Counted from the stretch's first letter, positions 23,187-31,891 are shown. The stretch: 40,007 bases of DNA from DATDOY01 sp035293045 (GCA_035293045.1 DATDOY010000001.1:1-40007), one strand, 5' to 3'. Numbers and translations are program-made. Notes: a model not told the origin generated them from the letters alone.

Positions 23187-24803
23187 ATGAGCCTCGGCAG
23201 CCACTCAGATCCGTACCCTGGGGGCGTGAGGGGCGCGGGAGATGGGGTGCGGCTGGCTGAGTTGGTGGCGGCGCTGTCACTGGCGACGGATCTGGGCCTA
23301 GGTCAACCGCAGGAGCACATCATCCGCCAGACGCTCATCGCGTTGCGGATGGCGGAGCTCGAGCGCCTCTCCGATGATGAGGTCGCCGCGATCTTCTATG
23401 TGTCGCTCTTGGCGTGGGTTGGCTGTGTGGCCGACGCGCACGAGATGGGCAAGTGGTTCGGCGACGACCTGGCGGTGCGGGCCGACAGCTACCTCGTCGA
23501 CATGACCGGTCTGCCGATGATGCGCTTCATGATCGGCCACGTCGCGAGCGGAAGCTCTCCGATCCGGCGGCTCAGCATGATTGGCCGGTTCCTGGCGGGC
23601 GGGTCCAAGGAGGTCCAGCAGTCGATGGCTTCGCACTGCGAGACCTCGGGCGACCTGTCGCTGCGGCTCGGACTCGGTCCCGAGGTGCGTGACCCGCTGC
23701 AGCATGCCTTCGAGCGTTGGGATGGCAAGGGCTCGCCGGCCCAACTGGCGGGCGGCGAGATCGCCCGCATCATGCGGATCATCCACGTGGCCAACGACGT
23801 CGAAGCGCTGCACCGCACAGGCGGGGTGGACGCCGCGGTCGGGATGCTCCGCTCCCGACGGGCCACCGAGTTCGATCCCGATCTCGTCGACCTCTTCTGT
23901 GAGCATGCCGGCGAGTTGCTCGGGGGCACCGACGAGATCGACGGCTGGGACACCCTCATCGGTGGGCACGAAACGTTGAGCCGAGAACTGAGCGACGAGG
24001 ACCTCGATCGGGCGTTGGAGGCCTTCGCCGACTACGCCGACATCAAGTCGCCCTTCACACTCGGACATTCACGAGGCGTGGCGCAGCTTGCCGGTGCTGC
24101 TGCTGCCACCCTCGGCCTGCCGCGTGCCGACGTCGTGCTCGTACGACGAGCCGGACTGGTGCACGACGTCGGCACCATCGGCGTCTCCGCCGGCATCTTG
24201 GACAAGGCCGGACGACTCACCGACGCGGAGCGCGAGCGGATTCGCACCCACCCCTACCTCACGGCCCGCACATTCTCGAAGGCCCCGGCGCTGCTCGCCA
24301 TCGGCCAACTTGCCTCAATGCACCACGAGCGGATGGACGGATCCGGCTACCCGTCGGGCCTCACGGGCGATCGACTCCCGATGAACGCCCGGATCGTCGC
24401 GGCGGCCGATGTGTACCACGCGCTGCTCGAACCGCGGCCCCATCGCGCCGCGCTGGCGGCGGACGCGGCCCGGCAGGTGCTCGCCACTGAGGTCACCGAG
24501 GGCCGCTTGGACGGCGACGCGGTGCGTGCTGTGTTGGACGCAGCCGGGCATCGGGTGCGTCGGCCGGCGGGCCACGCGGGAGGGCTCAGTTCTCGCGAGG
24601 TTGAGGTGCTGGTGCTGTTTTGCCGGGGGCTGACCAAGGCGCAGATCGCGCGGGAGCTGACCATCTCTGCCAAGACGGTCAGTGCTCACTTGGAGCACGT
24701 TTACGTAAAGCTCGGCGTGCGCAGCCGGGGCGCGGCCGCGATGTTCGCGATGCGGCATGGACTCATCGCGGTGGGTGAGGAGGTCGACCGAGATTCAAAA
24801 TAG
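23187..24803 (+). CDS. HD-GYP-like protein with degenerate first copy and LuxR helix-turn-helix
   Basis: A 538-residue regulator. The N-terminal part (about 70-215) resembles the end of an HD-GYP domain but has lost the metal ligands (AFERWDGKGSP where HHE-x-x-DGxGYP is usual). The second copy (about 280-440) is better kept: TLGHSRGVAQLAG, HD at 326-327 (VHDVGTIGV) and HHERMDGSGYP at 379-389. The usual Lys of HDxGK is Thr. A LuxR helix-turn-helix closes it (LSSREVEVLVLFCRGLTKAQIA, then KTVSAHLEHVYVKLGV). It may hydrolyse cyclic di-GMP or only sense it, and control transcription. ATG 23187 follows AAAGGTGG. Confidence 0.88.
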   Translation: MSLGSHSDPYPGGVRGAGDGVRLAELVAALSLATDLGLGQPQEHIIRQTLIALRMAELERLSDDEVAAIFYVSLLAWVGCVADAHEMGKWFGDDLAVRADSYLVDMTGLPMMRFMIGHVASGSSPIRRLSMIGRFLAGGSKEVQQSMASHCETSGDLSLRLGLGPEVRDPLQHAFERWDGKGSPAQLAGGEIARIMRIIHVANDVEALHRTGGVDAAVGMLRSRRATEFDPDLVDLFCEHAGELLGGTDEIDGWDTLIGGHETLSRELSDEDLDRALEAFADYADIKSPFTLGHSRGVAQLAGAAAATLGLPRADVVLVRRAGLVHDVGTIGVSAGILDKAGRLTDAERERIRTHPYLTARTFSKAPALLAIGQLASMHHERMDGSGYPSGLTGDRLPMNARIVAAADVYHALLEPRPHRAALAADAARQVLATEVTEGRLDGDAVRAVLDAAGHRVRRPAGHAGGLSSREVEVLVLFCRGLTKAQIARELTISAKTVSAHLEHVYVKLGVRSRGAAAMFAMRHGLIAVGEEVDRDSK

Positions 24804-24850
24804 GGCGCGCACCCGATGCCGTACTGGGCCGTTGCGCTGTACAAGAGTGC

Positions 24851-25276
24851 ATGACCTCTTCACAGCCTCTCGCCCTCAATGTCGACACGCCCGCGACGAC
24901 GCCCTGGTCGGTGGGCGGCCTTCTTCTTGAGACGCTGGCCGCCCGCGACTTCGAGCGGATGGCCGACTGCTTCGAGCCTGCAGCCACCATGCGGGCGCTG
25001 CTGCCGCCCGGACTTACGGAGTGCGAAGGCGCAACGCAGATCGCCGACAACCTTCGGAGTTGGTTCGGCGGAGCGGAGGAGTTCGAAGTTCTCGATGGAA
25101 CGGTGGGAGAGGTCGGCGGTCGTCTCCACGTCTCGTGGCGGCTCCGCCTCCGCCCGACCCCGTGGGGCGATGACGCCTGGCACATCATCGAGCAACAGGC
25201 CTACCTGCGAGCCGGCGAGCGCATTGACGCCATCGACCTCCTGTGCTCCGGGTTCCAGCCCGACGACCGCGGCTGA
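24851..25276 (+). CDS. NTF2-like (SnoaL-type) protein
   Basis: A 141-residue protein with the NTF2-like pattern: a first helix (LLLETLAARDFERMADCF), an inhibitor-loop-like segment (EGATQIADNLRSWFG), then strands (RLHVSWRLRLRPT, WHIIEQQAYLRAGERIDAI). These folds host isomerases, cyclases and ligand-binding proteins. The function is not predictable from this sequence. It lies 47 bases downstream of the HD-GYP gene in the same direction and 178 bases before the FAD oxidoreductase. Confidence 0.8.
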   Translation: MTSSQPLALNVDTPATTPWSVGGLLLETLAARDFERMADCFEPAATMRALLPPGLTECEGATQIADNLRSWFGGAEEFEVLDGTVGEVGGRLHVSWRLRLRPTPWGDDAWHIIEQQAYLRAGERIDAIDLLCSGFQPDDRG

Positions 25277-25454
25277 TCCCGAATTCGACGCGTGGGTCGC
25301 CCCGATTCCACGCGTGCTCCCGCCACAGCGTGGTTGTCTGGACTCCACGGTACGTCTCGGCCGCATCCTTTCTGTTTCGTGACTAGCGTCTGTCGGCGCC
25401 GTGGCGCTCAGATGACGTCCACCATGACCACGGCGCGAGGGGGAGAGCAGAGTC

Positions 25455-26882
25455 ATGACCACGTCAGTCACAACGATCCAGGGAAGCGCAGTCGAGTTCA
25501 CCGACGAGCAGCTCGAGGGTCTCGGAATGCAGTTCCGGGGACCGGTCTTCCGTCCAGGTGATTCCGGTTACGACGAGAGTCGAGCGGTCGAGAACCTCGC
25601 CATCGATCGGAGGCCGGGTCTCATCGTCCGCTGCTCAGGCACCGCCGACGTCGTCGACGGGGTGAACCTCGCCCGCGAACACGGGCTGCTTCTGGCGGTG
25701 CGGGCGGGCGGCCACCACGTGGGCGGGCACGGCACGGTCGACGGTGGGCTCCTTCTCGACCTGCGCGACATGAACGGCGTGTGGGTCGACGTCGCCAAGA
25801 AGACAGTCCGGGTTCAGGGCGGTGCCACCTGGGGGCAGGTCGATCGTGAGACGCAGCAGTTCGGACTGGCCGTGCCGGGTGGGGTGGTGTCGACCACCGG
25901 CGTGGCCGGCCTGACCCTTGGGGGAGGGATCGGCTGGCTTCACCGCAAGTGGGGACTGGCATGTGACAACCTCGATTCTGCTCAGGTCGTGTTGGCCTCC
26001 GGCGAGATCGTCACCGCGAGCGAGACCGAGAACCCCGACCTGTTCTGGGGGATCCGGGGCGGCGGCGGCAACTTCGGTGTGGTCACCGACTTCACGTTCC
26101 GGGCGCACACGTTCGGTCCGGAGATCGCCCTCACCGCCGTGTTCCACGACGCCGCTGCGGGTGAGGAGCTCCTCCCGAAGTGGCGCGATCTGGCGCTGGA
26201 AGCCGGCGACGAGGTGACCACCCGGGCCTTGTATTGGTCTATGCCTGAAGCCGACGCCCTCCCCCCGCCGGTCCAGGGCCGGGACGTCTTGATCATCGGC
26301 GCGCTGTACGCAGGCGACCCCACGAAGGGCGCGAAGGTGCTCGAACCGTTCGACAACCTCGGGACGCCGTTGGCCGACATCAGTGAGCACATCCCCAACT
26401 ACCGGGCCTTCCAGGCCGGGTTCGACGAGCTGTCGGCGAACCATCACAGCTACTGGAAGTCGGTCTATCTCAGCGAGCTGACCGACGACGCCATGGCGCT
26501 CGTTCATCAGAGGGCCATGACCAAGCCCGACCCGCGCGTCCTCGTCCACATCCCGATCATGGGGGGAGCCACTGCTGCGGTGGGGGCCGATGACACCGCT
26601 TTCGGGGACCGGAGCGCCCCGTTCATGCTCAGCGTGGACGGCAACACCTACGACGGTTCGAACTTCGAGACCGTCAGGTCGTGGGTGAACAACTTCATCG
26701 AGGACGCACAGAAGCTCGACGGGGTTGGTGGTGCGTACCTCAACTTCTCCGGCGACGATGCAACCGAGGAGACGGTCGTGCAGGCCCAGTACGGCGGCAA
26801 CCTCGAGCGGCTCCGTGCGGTCAAGAAGGCCTACGACCCCGACAACCTCTTCCGGGTGAACAACAACATCCGGCCTGCTTAG
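25455..26882 (+). CDS. FAD-linked oxidoreductase of the berberine-bridge-enzyme family
   Basis: A 475-residue PCMH-type flavoenzyme. The FAD-binding half carries RAGGHHVGGHG, whose first His is the usual covalent attachment site, and GGATWGQVDRE, GLTLGGGIGWL and GGGGNFGVVTDF. The BBE C-terminus ends YDPDNLFRVNNNIRP. The second attachment Cys found in bicovalent members is missing: the segment is GVVSTTGVAG with no Cys. FAD is therefore probably bound through one bond. It oxidises an alcohol, sugar or secondary metabolite; the substrate is unknown. ATG 25455 is preceded by GGAGAG. A strong terminator follows. Confidence 0.92.
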   Translation: MTTSVTTIQGSAVEFTDEQLEGLGMQFRGPVFRPGDSGYDESRAVENLAIDRRPGLIVRCSGTADVVDGVNLAREHGLLLAVRAGGHHVGGHGTVDGGLLLDLRDMNGVWVDVAKKTVRVQGGATWGQVDRETQQFGLAVPGGVVSTTGVAGLTLGGGIGWLHRKWGLACDNLDSAQVVLASGEIVTASETENPDLFWGIRGGGGNFGVVTDFTFRAHTFGPEIALTAVFHDAAAGEELLPKWRDLALEAGDEVTTRALYWSMPEADALPPPVQGRDVLIIGALYAGDPTKGAKVLEPFDNLGTPLADISEHIPNYRAFQAGFDELSANHHSYWKSVYLSELTDDAMALVHQRAMTKPDPRVLVHIPIMGGATAAVGADDTAFGDRSAPFMLSVDGNTYDGSNFETVRSWVNNFIEDAQKLDGVGGAYLNFSGDDATEETVVQAQYGGNLERLRAVKKAYDPDNLFRVNNNIRPA

Positions 26883-26902
26883 GCAGGCAACGCCGCTGAC
26901 CC

Positions 26903-26937
26903 GATCGCAGCGCGCCCCCGCCGGGCGCGCTGCGATC
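26903..26937. terminator. Perfect 15-bp hairpin terminator
   Basis: GATCGCAGCGCGCCC, loop CCGCC, and the exact complement GGGCGCGCTGCGATC. It begins 20 bases after the stop of the FAD oxidoreductase. There is no strong T-run, which is normal for high-GC intrinsic terminators. It separates this gene from the next plus-strand group. Confidence 0.85.
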
Positions 26938-27083
26938 GTGATCGTCGGATGCCCACAACGCAGCAGCACGAGACGCCCGGATGGGCCGCTCACGTTCCAC
27001 CCACGCGGTCGCCGTGGCGATCGTTCCACCGACATGCTTCCGCGGGCCGAGGGGTGTGCTCGTTGGGGCAAACTTTCGGGGTG

Positions 27084-27371
27084 ATGATCGAAGTCCAGAC
27101 GTTCCGCCTCGCCGCGGGGACCGACCTCGATTCGTTCCTCGCAGCCGACCGGCGCGTCCAGGAAGAGGTGGTGAACAACGAGCGGGGGTTCGTGCGGCGC
27201 ACGACGGCCCGGGACGGTGACGGCGAGTGGGTTGTTACCGTCCTGTGGGACTCCGAGGCCGACGCGGACGCCGCGCCTACGCGCGGTGCGGGGCACCCCG
27301 CGACAGCGGCGTTCGCCCGCTGCATCGACTCCTCCTCCCTCCGAATCCACCGCTACGAGAGCCTCGACTAG
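27084..27371 (+). CDS. Small ABM/Dabb-like protein
   Basis: A 95-residue protein opening MIEVQTFRLAAGTDLDSFL with a strand-helix pattern (RRVQEEVVNNERGFVRRTTA, then WVVTVLWDSEADADAA) like dimeric alpha-beta barrel monooxygenase-type proteins. The role is unknown. ATG 27084 begins where the family-like residues begin; GTG 27081 would add one residue. It is followed 15 bases later by the glyoxalase gene, and the three short genes here probably form one operon. Confidence 0.7.
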   Translation: MIEVQTFRLAAGTDLDSFLAADRRVQEEVVNNERGFVRRTTARDGDGEWVVTVLWDSEADADAAPTRGAGHPATAAFARCIDSSSLRIHRYESLD

Positions 27372-27386
27372 CAAGGTGACGCGAAC

Positions 27387-27740
27387 ATGACTGCTGACTG
27401 GCCTCGCCCCGTCGTCCACTGGGAGATCGAGGCTCGGGATCCGTCGACCCTCCGGGCGTTCTACGCCGGGCTCTTCCACTGGGACATCGAGGACGGCCCC
27501 GTGATGATGATTCGCGCCGGCGTCGGCGGCCCCGAGCCGGGGCCGGGCGGGCACATCCGCGCCGGCGAGCAGAGCCGCGTCAGCCTCTACGTCCAGGTGC
27601 GCGACCTGCGCGACTCCATTGCCAGGGCCGTCGAGCTGGGCGGGACGGCCGTGGGAGAGCCGTTCGACGTTCCCGGCGGTCCCACCCTCGCCCCGATCAC
27701 CGACCCCGAGGGCAACCCGGTGATGCTGGTCCAGCAGTAG
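27387..27740 (+). CDS. VOC/glyoxalase-family protein
   Basis: A 117-residue single-module VOC protein: VVHWEIEARDPSTLRAFYAG and LFHWDIED at the start, DLRDSIARAVELGG in the middle, and ITDPEGNPVMLVQ at the end. The family includes metal-dependent enzymes and resistance proteins; the reaction is not predictable. ATG 27387 follows AAGGTGACG. It lies between the ABM-like and DUF1801 genes on the same strand. Confidence 0.9.
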   Translation: MTADWPRPVVHWEIEARDPSTLRAFYAGLFHWDIEDGPVMMIRAGVGGPEPGPGGHIRAGEQSRVSLYVQVRDLRDSIARAVELGGTAVGEPFDVPGGPTLAPITDPEGNPVMLVQQ

Positions 27741-27783
27741 GCAGGACGCGTCGCCACGTCCCTCAGGCGCTGGAGTGAATTCG

Positions 27784-28224
27784 ATGACCGATCGGACCCC
27801 CCAGAGACCAACCAAGGCCACGTCGACCGGCGCGACCGACGCCGCGGGTGACCCGTCGCCTTCAACGTTGATCACGGCTCGGATCGCGGAGCTCGGGGAC
27901 TGGCGCGGGGACGTCCTCCGCCGCATCCGAGCGCTCATCAAAGAAGCAGACCCGGACGTCGTCGAAGCGTGGAAATGGAGGGGGACGCCGGTCTGGGAAC
28001 ACGACGGCGGCGTCTGCACCGGGGAGACCTACAAGGCGATGGTGAAGCTCACGTTCTTCAAGGGCGCTTCCCTCGAGGATCCCGCGCGACTCTTCAACGC
28101 GAGTCTCGACGGCAACGTCCGCCGCGCCATCAACATCCACGAGGGCGACGAAATCGACGAGTCGGCGTTCAAGGACCTCATCCGCGCCGCGGTCGCGCTG
28201 CACGTCGCGAGGAAGAAGAAGTAG
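27784..28224 (+). CDS. DUF1801 protein
   Basis: About 146 residues. The core (LGDWRGDVLRRIRALIKEAD, then EAWKWRGTPVWEHDG, then KAMVKLTFFKGASL) matches the DUF1801/YdhG-like family of unknown function. A Ser/Thr/Pro-rich N-terminal tail precedes it and the protein ends in basic residues. GTG 27775 is an alternative start three codons upstream. It is the last gene of a plus-strand run and converges with the TetR gene. Confidence 0.85.
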   Translation: MTDRTPQRPTKATSTGATDAAGDPSPSTLITARIAELGDWRGDVLRRIRALIKEADPDVVEAWKWRGTPVWEHDGGVCTGETYKAMVKLTFFKGASLEDPARLFNASLDGNVRRAINIHEGDEIDESAFKDLIRAAVALHVARKKK

Positions 28225-28231
28225 CTCGTGA

Positions 28232-28254
28232 CGCCGGCTGCCAGGAGGCCGGCG
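28232..28254. terminator. Hairpin between convergent genes
   Basis: CGCCGGC (28232-28238) and GCCGGCG (28248-28254) form a 7-bp stem with a 9-base loop. It lies eight bases after the DUF1801 stop and 11 bases beyond the TetR stop, so it may end both transcripts. Confidence 0.5.
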
Positions 28255-28264
28255 GCGACCGCAC

Positions 28265-28948
28265 TCAGGTTCCGAGGACCGCGACCTCGGCGTCGGCGTC
28301 AGGATCGGGCTCGTAAAACGCGCGGGGGAGCAGATAGATGTGGGTCAGAAGCTCCGCGTAGTGCGCCGCGTTCTCGGGGTCGAGAATCGCCCACTCCGCG
28401 ATGGCGTACGACGCCGTCCCGGTGATGAGCGACAGGTCGACGGCGGGCAGGGTCGTGCGCACGCCATACAGCGCGTGCTGCTCCTCCATCGTGGCGGCTC
28501 CCCGTTCATTCTCGAGGCGGCGGAACTCGAGGTACCGCTCGGCGAACGCAGGGTTGCGCATCGCGTGCAGGGTGAGTTCCAGCCTCAGCATCTCGAAGTG
28601 CGGTGTCGCGACGGCCCGGGCGATCCAGTTGGACGCGGCCGCGGCCGCGTCACCCGGGTGCGTCAACGATCCGGTCTCGCTCCGGGCCTCATCCATCGCG
28701 TGCGTCGATGACTCGATCATCGCCTCCGAGTGGCGGTCGAGGACCGCCATGAGCAGGTCTTCCTTGTCGGCGAAGTTGGAGTAGATCGCGCCCGTCGTGA
28801 AGCCGGCCGCCGAGGCGATGGATTCGAGGGACGCGCCGGCGTAGCCCCTGGAAGCGAAGGCCTCGGTTGCCGCCTCGATGAGGGCGTCCCGTGTCATCTG
28901 GCGGCGGCGGTCGGGCGTGAGCCGTTCTTGGTTCATGCGGGTCATCAT
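28265..28948 (-). CDS. TetR-family transcriptional regulator
   Basis: A 227-residue repressor. The N-terminal helix-turn-helix is typical: TRDALIEAATEAFASRGYAG, then LESIASAAGFTTGAIYSNFADKE. The C-terminal ligand domain is helical and unassigned. Starts at 28948, 28945 and 28936 are all possible. Upstream lies a shared intergenic region with an AGATA-N8-TATCT inverted repeat at 28971-28988, which overlaps a promoter for the divergent small gene at 29055. The acyl-CoA dehydrogenase gene lies beyond on the same strand and may also be a target. Confidence 0.93.
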   Translation of the reverse strand: MMTRMNQERLTPDRRRQMTRDALIEAATEAFASRGYAGASLESIASAAGFTTGAIYSNFADKEDLLMAVLDRHSEAMIESSTHAMDEARSETGSLTHPGDAAAAASNWIARAVATPHFEMLRLELTLHAMRNPAFAERYLEFRRLENERGAATMEEQHALYGVRTTLPAVDLSLITGTASYAIAEWAILDPENAAHYAELLTHIYLLPRAFYEPDPDADAEVAVLGT

Positions 28949-28961
28949 CGCAGATAATGGG

Positions 28962-28989
28962 TTGACAGTGAGATAATGACTGCTATCTT
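28962..28989 (+). promoter_or_regulatory. Promoter with TetR-type operator, reading toward the small gene
   Basis: TTGACA (28962-28967) and TATCTT (28984-28989) are separated by 16 bases. The inverted repeat AGATA (28971-28975) / TATCT (28984-28988) covers the spacer and the -10 box. The layout suits repression by the divergently encoded TetR protein, which would also lie over its own promoter. Confidence 0.6.
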
Positions 28990-29054
28990 ATATTGCAGGG
29001 CACATATCACATTGCAACCGTTACGGGTCCAGTGCCCAGGATGGAGATGCGGCG

Positions 29055-29219
29055 ATGCGGAATCCTGATCAACCTCGGGAAGCGGCCAACGAAGCCATGC
29101 GGTGGGTGCGGCGCCGACTGGCGTGGGAGGAGTGGCTCGACGACCTGCGCGGCGAGGGGCCGCGTGGGCCGCGGGTGAGCCGCGGCTACGAGAACGACGT
29201 CAGGAACAGGCTGTCGTAG
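29055..29219 (+). CDS. 54-residue small protein downstream of a TetR-controlled promoter
   Basis: The frame opens at ATG 29055 with GGAG eight bases upstream and ends at TAG 29217-29219. The residues look real: EAANEAMRWVRRRLAWEEWL is an amphipathic helix, followed by a Gly/Pro/Arg-rich part and YENDVRNRLS. No family recognised. Its promoter (28962-28989) is the best -35/-10 pair in this area and is divergent from tetR. The 3' end overlaps the acyl-CoA dehydrogenase gene by 34 bases, tail to tail. Confidence 0.6.
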   Translation: MRNPDQPREAANEAMRWVRRRLAWEEWLDDLRGEGPRGPRVSRGYENDVRNRLS

Positions 29220-30346
29220 GCCAGGCCCCACGGCGGCCGAAGGAAACCGAGGGCGCGGACGTCCTCGAACCACGACGCGAACGGCGAACGGCGCGAGAAC
29301 GTCGCCCCGCCGATCACCCGGCCCAGCCGGGCGAGTGAGGATTCGGCCAACTCGGCGACGGCTTCCTTTGCCCGCAGCGTGGCGTAGAGCGCTTTGGGGT
29401 CGTCGGACGCCACGGCGCGCAGCGCACCCTCGAATGCTTGGACGGCGACCCAGTGATCGAGCTCGGCTCGCGTCCACTCCACTTGTTCGTACGGTCGAAG
29501 CGAGTCCGCCTTCGGCTCGAGCTGCGCCTTGGCCGTGCGTATTGCCTCGTCGAAGACCCCGAGGACCACGGCGGTGAACAGGCTGGAGATCAACGGCCCT
29601 GCGCGAAGCGTGATCTCCTCGATCGGTCCGTCCCATGCGAAGCGCGTCGCCGGGCAGGCCTCGAGCCGCATGGCGTGGCTCTGGGTGGCGGCCATGCCCA
29701 TTCCGTCCCACTCGGCGATGAGCTGCACGCCCGAGGACCCGTCCCAGGGGCGGCCGCGCTGGTCGAGGACGAAGACGGTTGGCGCGTCCTCGCCCTCCGG
29801 CACCGCGGTGGTGATCATGAACGACGCCACGCCCGAACCGCTGCCGAAGTGCTTGTCGCCGCTGACCCGATATGCGGCGCCCGGCACCGGTCCGTCGGCA
29901 TCGCCGTCCGGGATCGCCCGTGACTTGGTGCGGAGGATGTCGCCCCCGCTTCCGGGTTCCGACGTGATCGTTCCCCACTGTGCGCCGCCGGCGGCCGTAG
30001 CGAACACGGCCTCGCGCTGCGCCGCCCAGTCGGGTCGCGCCGCGTCGGGACTCGCCAACCAGAATCCGAGGACGGCGGGGTGCATCGACGACACCAAGGC
30101 GACCGATGGATCGGCGGCCGCGAGCGTCCTCAGGACGTCGCAGATGGGGCCGGTCGTCTCCGCCACGCTGCGCCACAAACCGCCCATGTCCTCGGGAACC
30201 GCGACTCGGAGGAAGCCCGCGTCGGCGAGCCGACCGAAGTCCCCTTCGTCGAGGTGGCGCCGGGCCTGTCGCTCCGCTCGGTCGCCCCGCCAATCCTCGG
30301 CGACCTTGGCGATGTCGGAGGTCACCCCGGCCCATGTCGTGGTCAT
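29186..30346 (-). CDS. Acyl-CoA dehydrogenase-family flavoprotein
   Basis: A 386-residue protein with the acyl-CoA dehydrogenase fold: an N-terminal helical domain (GDFGRLADAGFLRVAVPEDMGG), a middle beta domain (WGTITSEPGSGGDI, then YRVSGDKHFGSGSGVASFM) and a C-terminal helical bundle. The middle-domain Ser and Gly residues that contact FAD and substrate are present. The usual catalytic Glu position cannot be placed with confidence by eye, so it may be a hydroxylase-type or other divergent member. ATG 30346 is used. It is the only gene of its strand block before the cupin gene, which ends 63 bases upstream. Confidence 0.9.
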   Translation of the reverse strand: MTTTWAGVTSDIAKVAEDWRGDRAERQARRHLDEGDFGRLADAGFLRVAVPEDMGGLWRSVAETTGPICDVLRTLAAADPSVALVSSMHPAVLGFWLASPDAARPDWAAQREAVFATAAGGAQWGTITSEPGSGGDILRTKSRAIPDGDADGPVPGAAYRVSGDKHFGSGSGVASFMITTAVPEGEDAPTVFVLDQRGRPWDGSSGVQLIAEWDGMGMAATQSHAMRLEACPATRFAWDGPIEEITLRAGPLISSLFTAVVLGVFDEAIRTAKAQLEPKADSLRPYEQVEWTRAELDHWVAVQAFEGALRAVASDDPKALYATLRAKEAVAELAESSLARLGRVIGGATFSRRSPFASWFEDVRALGFLRPPWGLAYDSLFLTSFS

Positions 30347-30409
30347 TGGCGCAACCTAGTCGGCAGGCCGCTCAGATCGTCCCCGCGAGGGGGCGCCGCG
30401 CTCGCGGTC

Positions 30410-30949
30410 CTACGACGATCGGAACGCTTCGTCGGCGCGGGCGAACTCCTGCATGACCGCCTCGAGGTCGTAGGGCTCCTCGGCCAGGGTCTCGGTGCTC
30501 CACTGGCTCCGCGGCTGGGCGATGAAGTCGCCGCCGTACACGTGGATGGCACCCGTGTACCGCCGCACCGGGTTGTGAACGGCGTGGATGGCGTCGTCGC
30601 CGAGGAGGAGCACGTCGCCCTCGCGAAGTTCCTTGCCGCCCGACGTCACGATCCGGCCTTCCTCGCGGCGGAAGAACTCGTTGTCCTCCTGGCCGCCGTA
30701 TATGGCGATGGCCGCCCACATCCGGTGGTCGTGGGGGTAGAGCGACATCAGCGGAGGCCACACGACGTCGAGGATCGTGAGTTCCGGCGCGTTGTAGAGC
30801 ACGCTCAGGCCGGGCGCCGGGGCGACGGCGGGATTCCCGCCCGGGTTGTCGATGGCGAACCGCTGCAGCACGTCCCGCACGGCCAACTTCGGGTCACCGT
30901 CGGCAACGGCGGCGAGGCAGTCGGCGACGAGCGCGTCCGTGTCGAACAT
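30410..30949 (-). CDS. Cupin-fold metalloenzyme (cysteine-dioxygenase-like)
   Basis: A 179-residue double-stranded beta-helix protein. The putative iron ligands lie in YPHDHRMWAAIAIYGGQEDNE and further on in DAIHAVHNP. The layout matches predicted thiol dioxygenase-like enzymes (COG5553). ATG 30949 follows GGGGGAGTCGCC; the upstream open frame is low complexity. The substrate is unknown. The dehydrogenase gene follows on the same strand. Confidence 0.87.
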   Translation of the reverse strand: MFDTDALVADCLAAVADGDPKLAVRDVLQRFAIDNPGGNPAVAPAPGLSVLYNAPELTILDVVWPPLMSLYPHDHRMWAAIAIYGGQEDNEFFRREEGRIVTSGGKELREGDVLLLGDDAIHAVHNPVRRYTGAIHVYGGDFIAQPRSQWSTETLAEEPYDLEAVMQEFARADEAFRSS

Positions 30950-31054
30950 GGCGACTCCCCCTCGAGGGTCACGATGCGAGCGCGGATGAGAGTACCTCCG
31001 GGAGGGTGGGTGGGGCACAGGACATGCCTCCACGGGCCATGGCATGATCTGACC

Positions 31055-31086
31055 CTCGTTCCCTCGATCCCTCGTTCCCTCGATCT
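31055..31086 (+). repeat. 16-bp tandem duplication upstream of the hydrolase gene
   Basis: CTCGTTCCCTCGATCC (31055-31070) is followed directly by the same 16 bases with a final T (31071-31086). It lies 12 bases before the GTG start at 31099. It may be a recent slippage product or a pair of binding sites. Confidence 0.85.
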
Positions 31087-31098
31087 GGGTGGTGGCCT

Positions 31099-31857
31099 GT
31101 GGTGACGATCGCGCACCCCGTCGTGCTCCTCCCAGGGATCATCGCTCCGGTCGCGGTGCGATACGGCGCTCTGGTGGAGCACCTCAGCGACGCCACGGTC
31201 GTGCTTCGTGAACTCGCGGTCTATGCGACCGACGCACCACCACCCGACTACACGATCACGACGGAGCTCGACGCCCTCGACGCCGCGGCCGACGCCGCCG
31301 GGCTCGATCGTTTTCACGTCTACGCCCACTCCGGTGGTGGAGCGGTGGCGCTGGCCTACGCGGCAGCCCGAGGGGATCGGCTGGTCAGCCTCGCGGTCGA
31401 CGAGCCGGCATCCGACTTCACGCCCGACGGGCACGCCGAGGCCGGATGGTACGAGTGGGACGCCACGTCCTCGCTCGCACCGGAGCAGTCGACGCGGGCC
31501 TTCTTGCAGCTCCAAGTGGCCGCGGACGTCGTGTTGCCGGATCCCCCTCCGGGGCCACCGCCACCGTGGATGGCGCTGCGGCATGCGGGGATCCAGGCCT
31601 TCACCGGCGCGATTCGTACGTATCACGTCGCACCCGCGGAGTACGCCGCGTTCGGCGCGCCGGTGTACTTCAGTCGGGGATCTCGGACCCATCCTCGCTG
31701 GGCGCAGATGCAGAACCGCCTCGCGGCGCTGTTCCCCGACTTCACCGGCGAGGTCTACGAGGGCCTCCACCACCTGAACACCTCGCACATGGCCGAGCCC
31801 GCTCGCGTCGCGGCGACCTTGACCCGGTTCTGGGAGCGGAGCGAACGAGCGCGCTGA
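31099..31857 (+). CDS. Alpha/beta hydrolase
   Basis: A 252-residue hydrolase. It has a first strand and oxyanion region (HPVVLLPGIIAP), a nucleophile elbow (FHVYAHSGGGAVALAY, Ser in the GxSxG-like AHSGG), and a catalytic-His segment near the end (EGLHHLNTSHMAEP). The elbow lacks the usual first Gly. The substrate is unpredictable. GTG 31099 is immediately followed by another GTG that could also serve. It converges with the DsrE-family gene. Confidence 0.9.
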   Translation: MVTIAHPVVLLPGIIAPVAVRYGALVEHLSDATVVLRELAVYATDAPPPDYTITTELDALDAAADAAGLDRFHVYAHSGGGAVALAYAAARGDRLVSLAVDEPASDFTPDGHAEAGWYEWDATSSLAPEQSTRAFLQLQVAADVVLPDPPPGPPPPWMALRHAGIQAFTGAIRTYHVAPAEYAAFGAPVYFSRGSRTHPRWAQMQNRLAALFPDFTGEVYEGLHHLNTSHMAEPARVAATLTRFWERSERAR

Positions 31858-31891
31858 GCCCGCCGCCCGGGGCGGTCAGGGCGTCAGAACG

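Noticed and set aside
25635..28019. A 794-codon open frame on the minus strand
   Set aside because: It spans four recognisable plus-strand genes and a terminator, and its translation has no domain.
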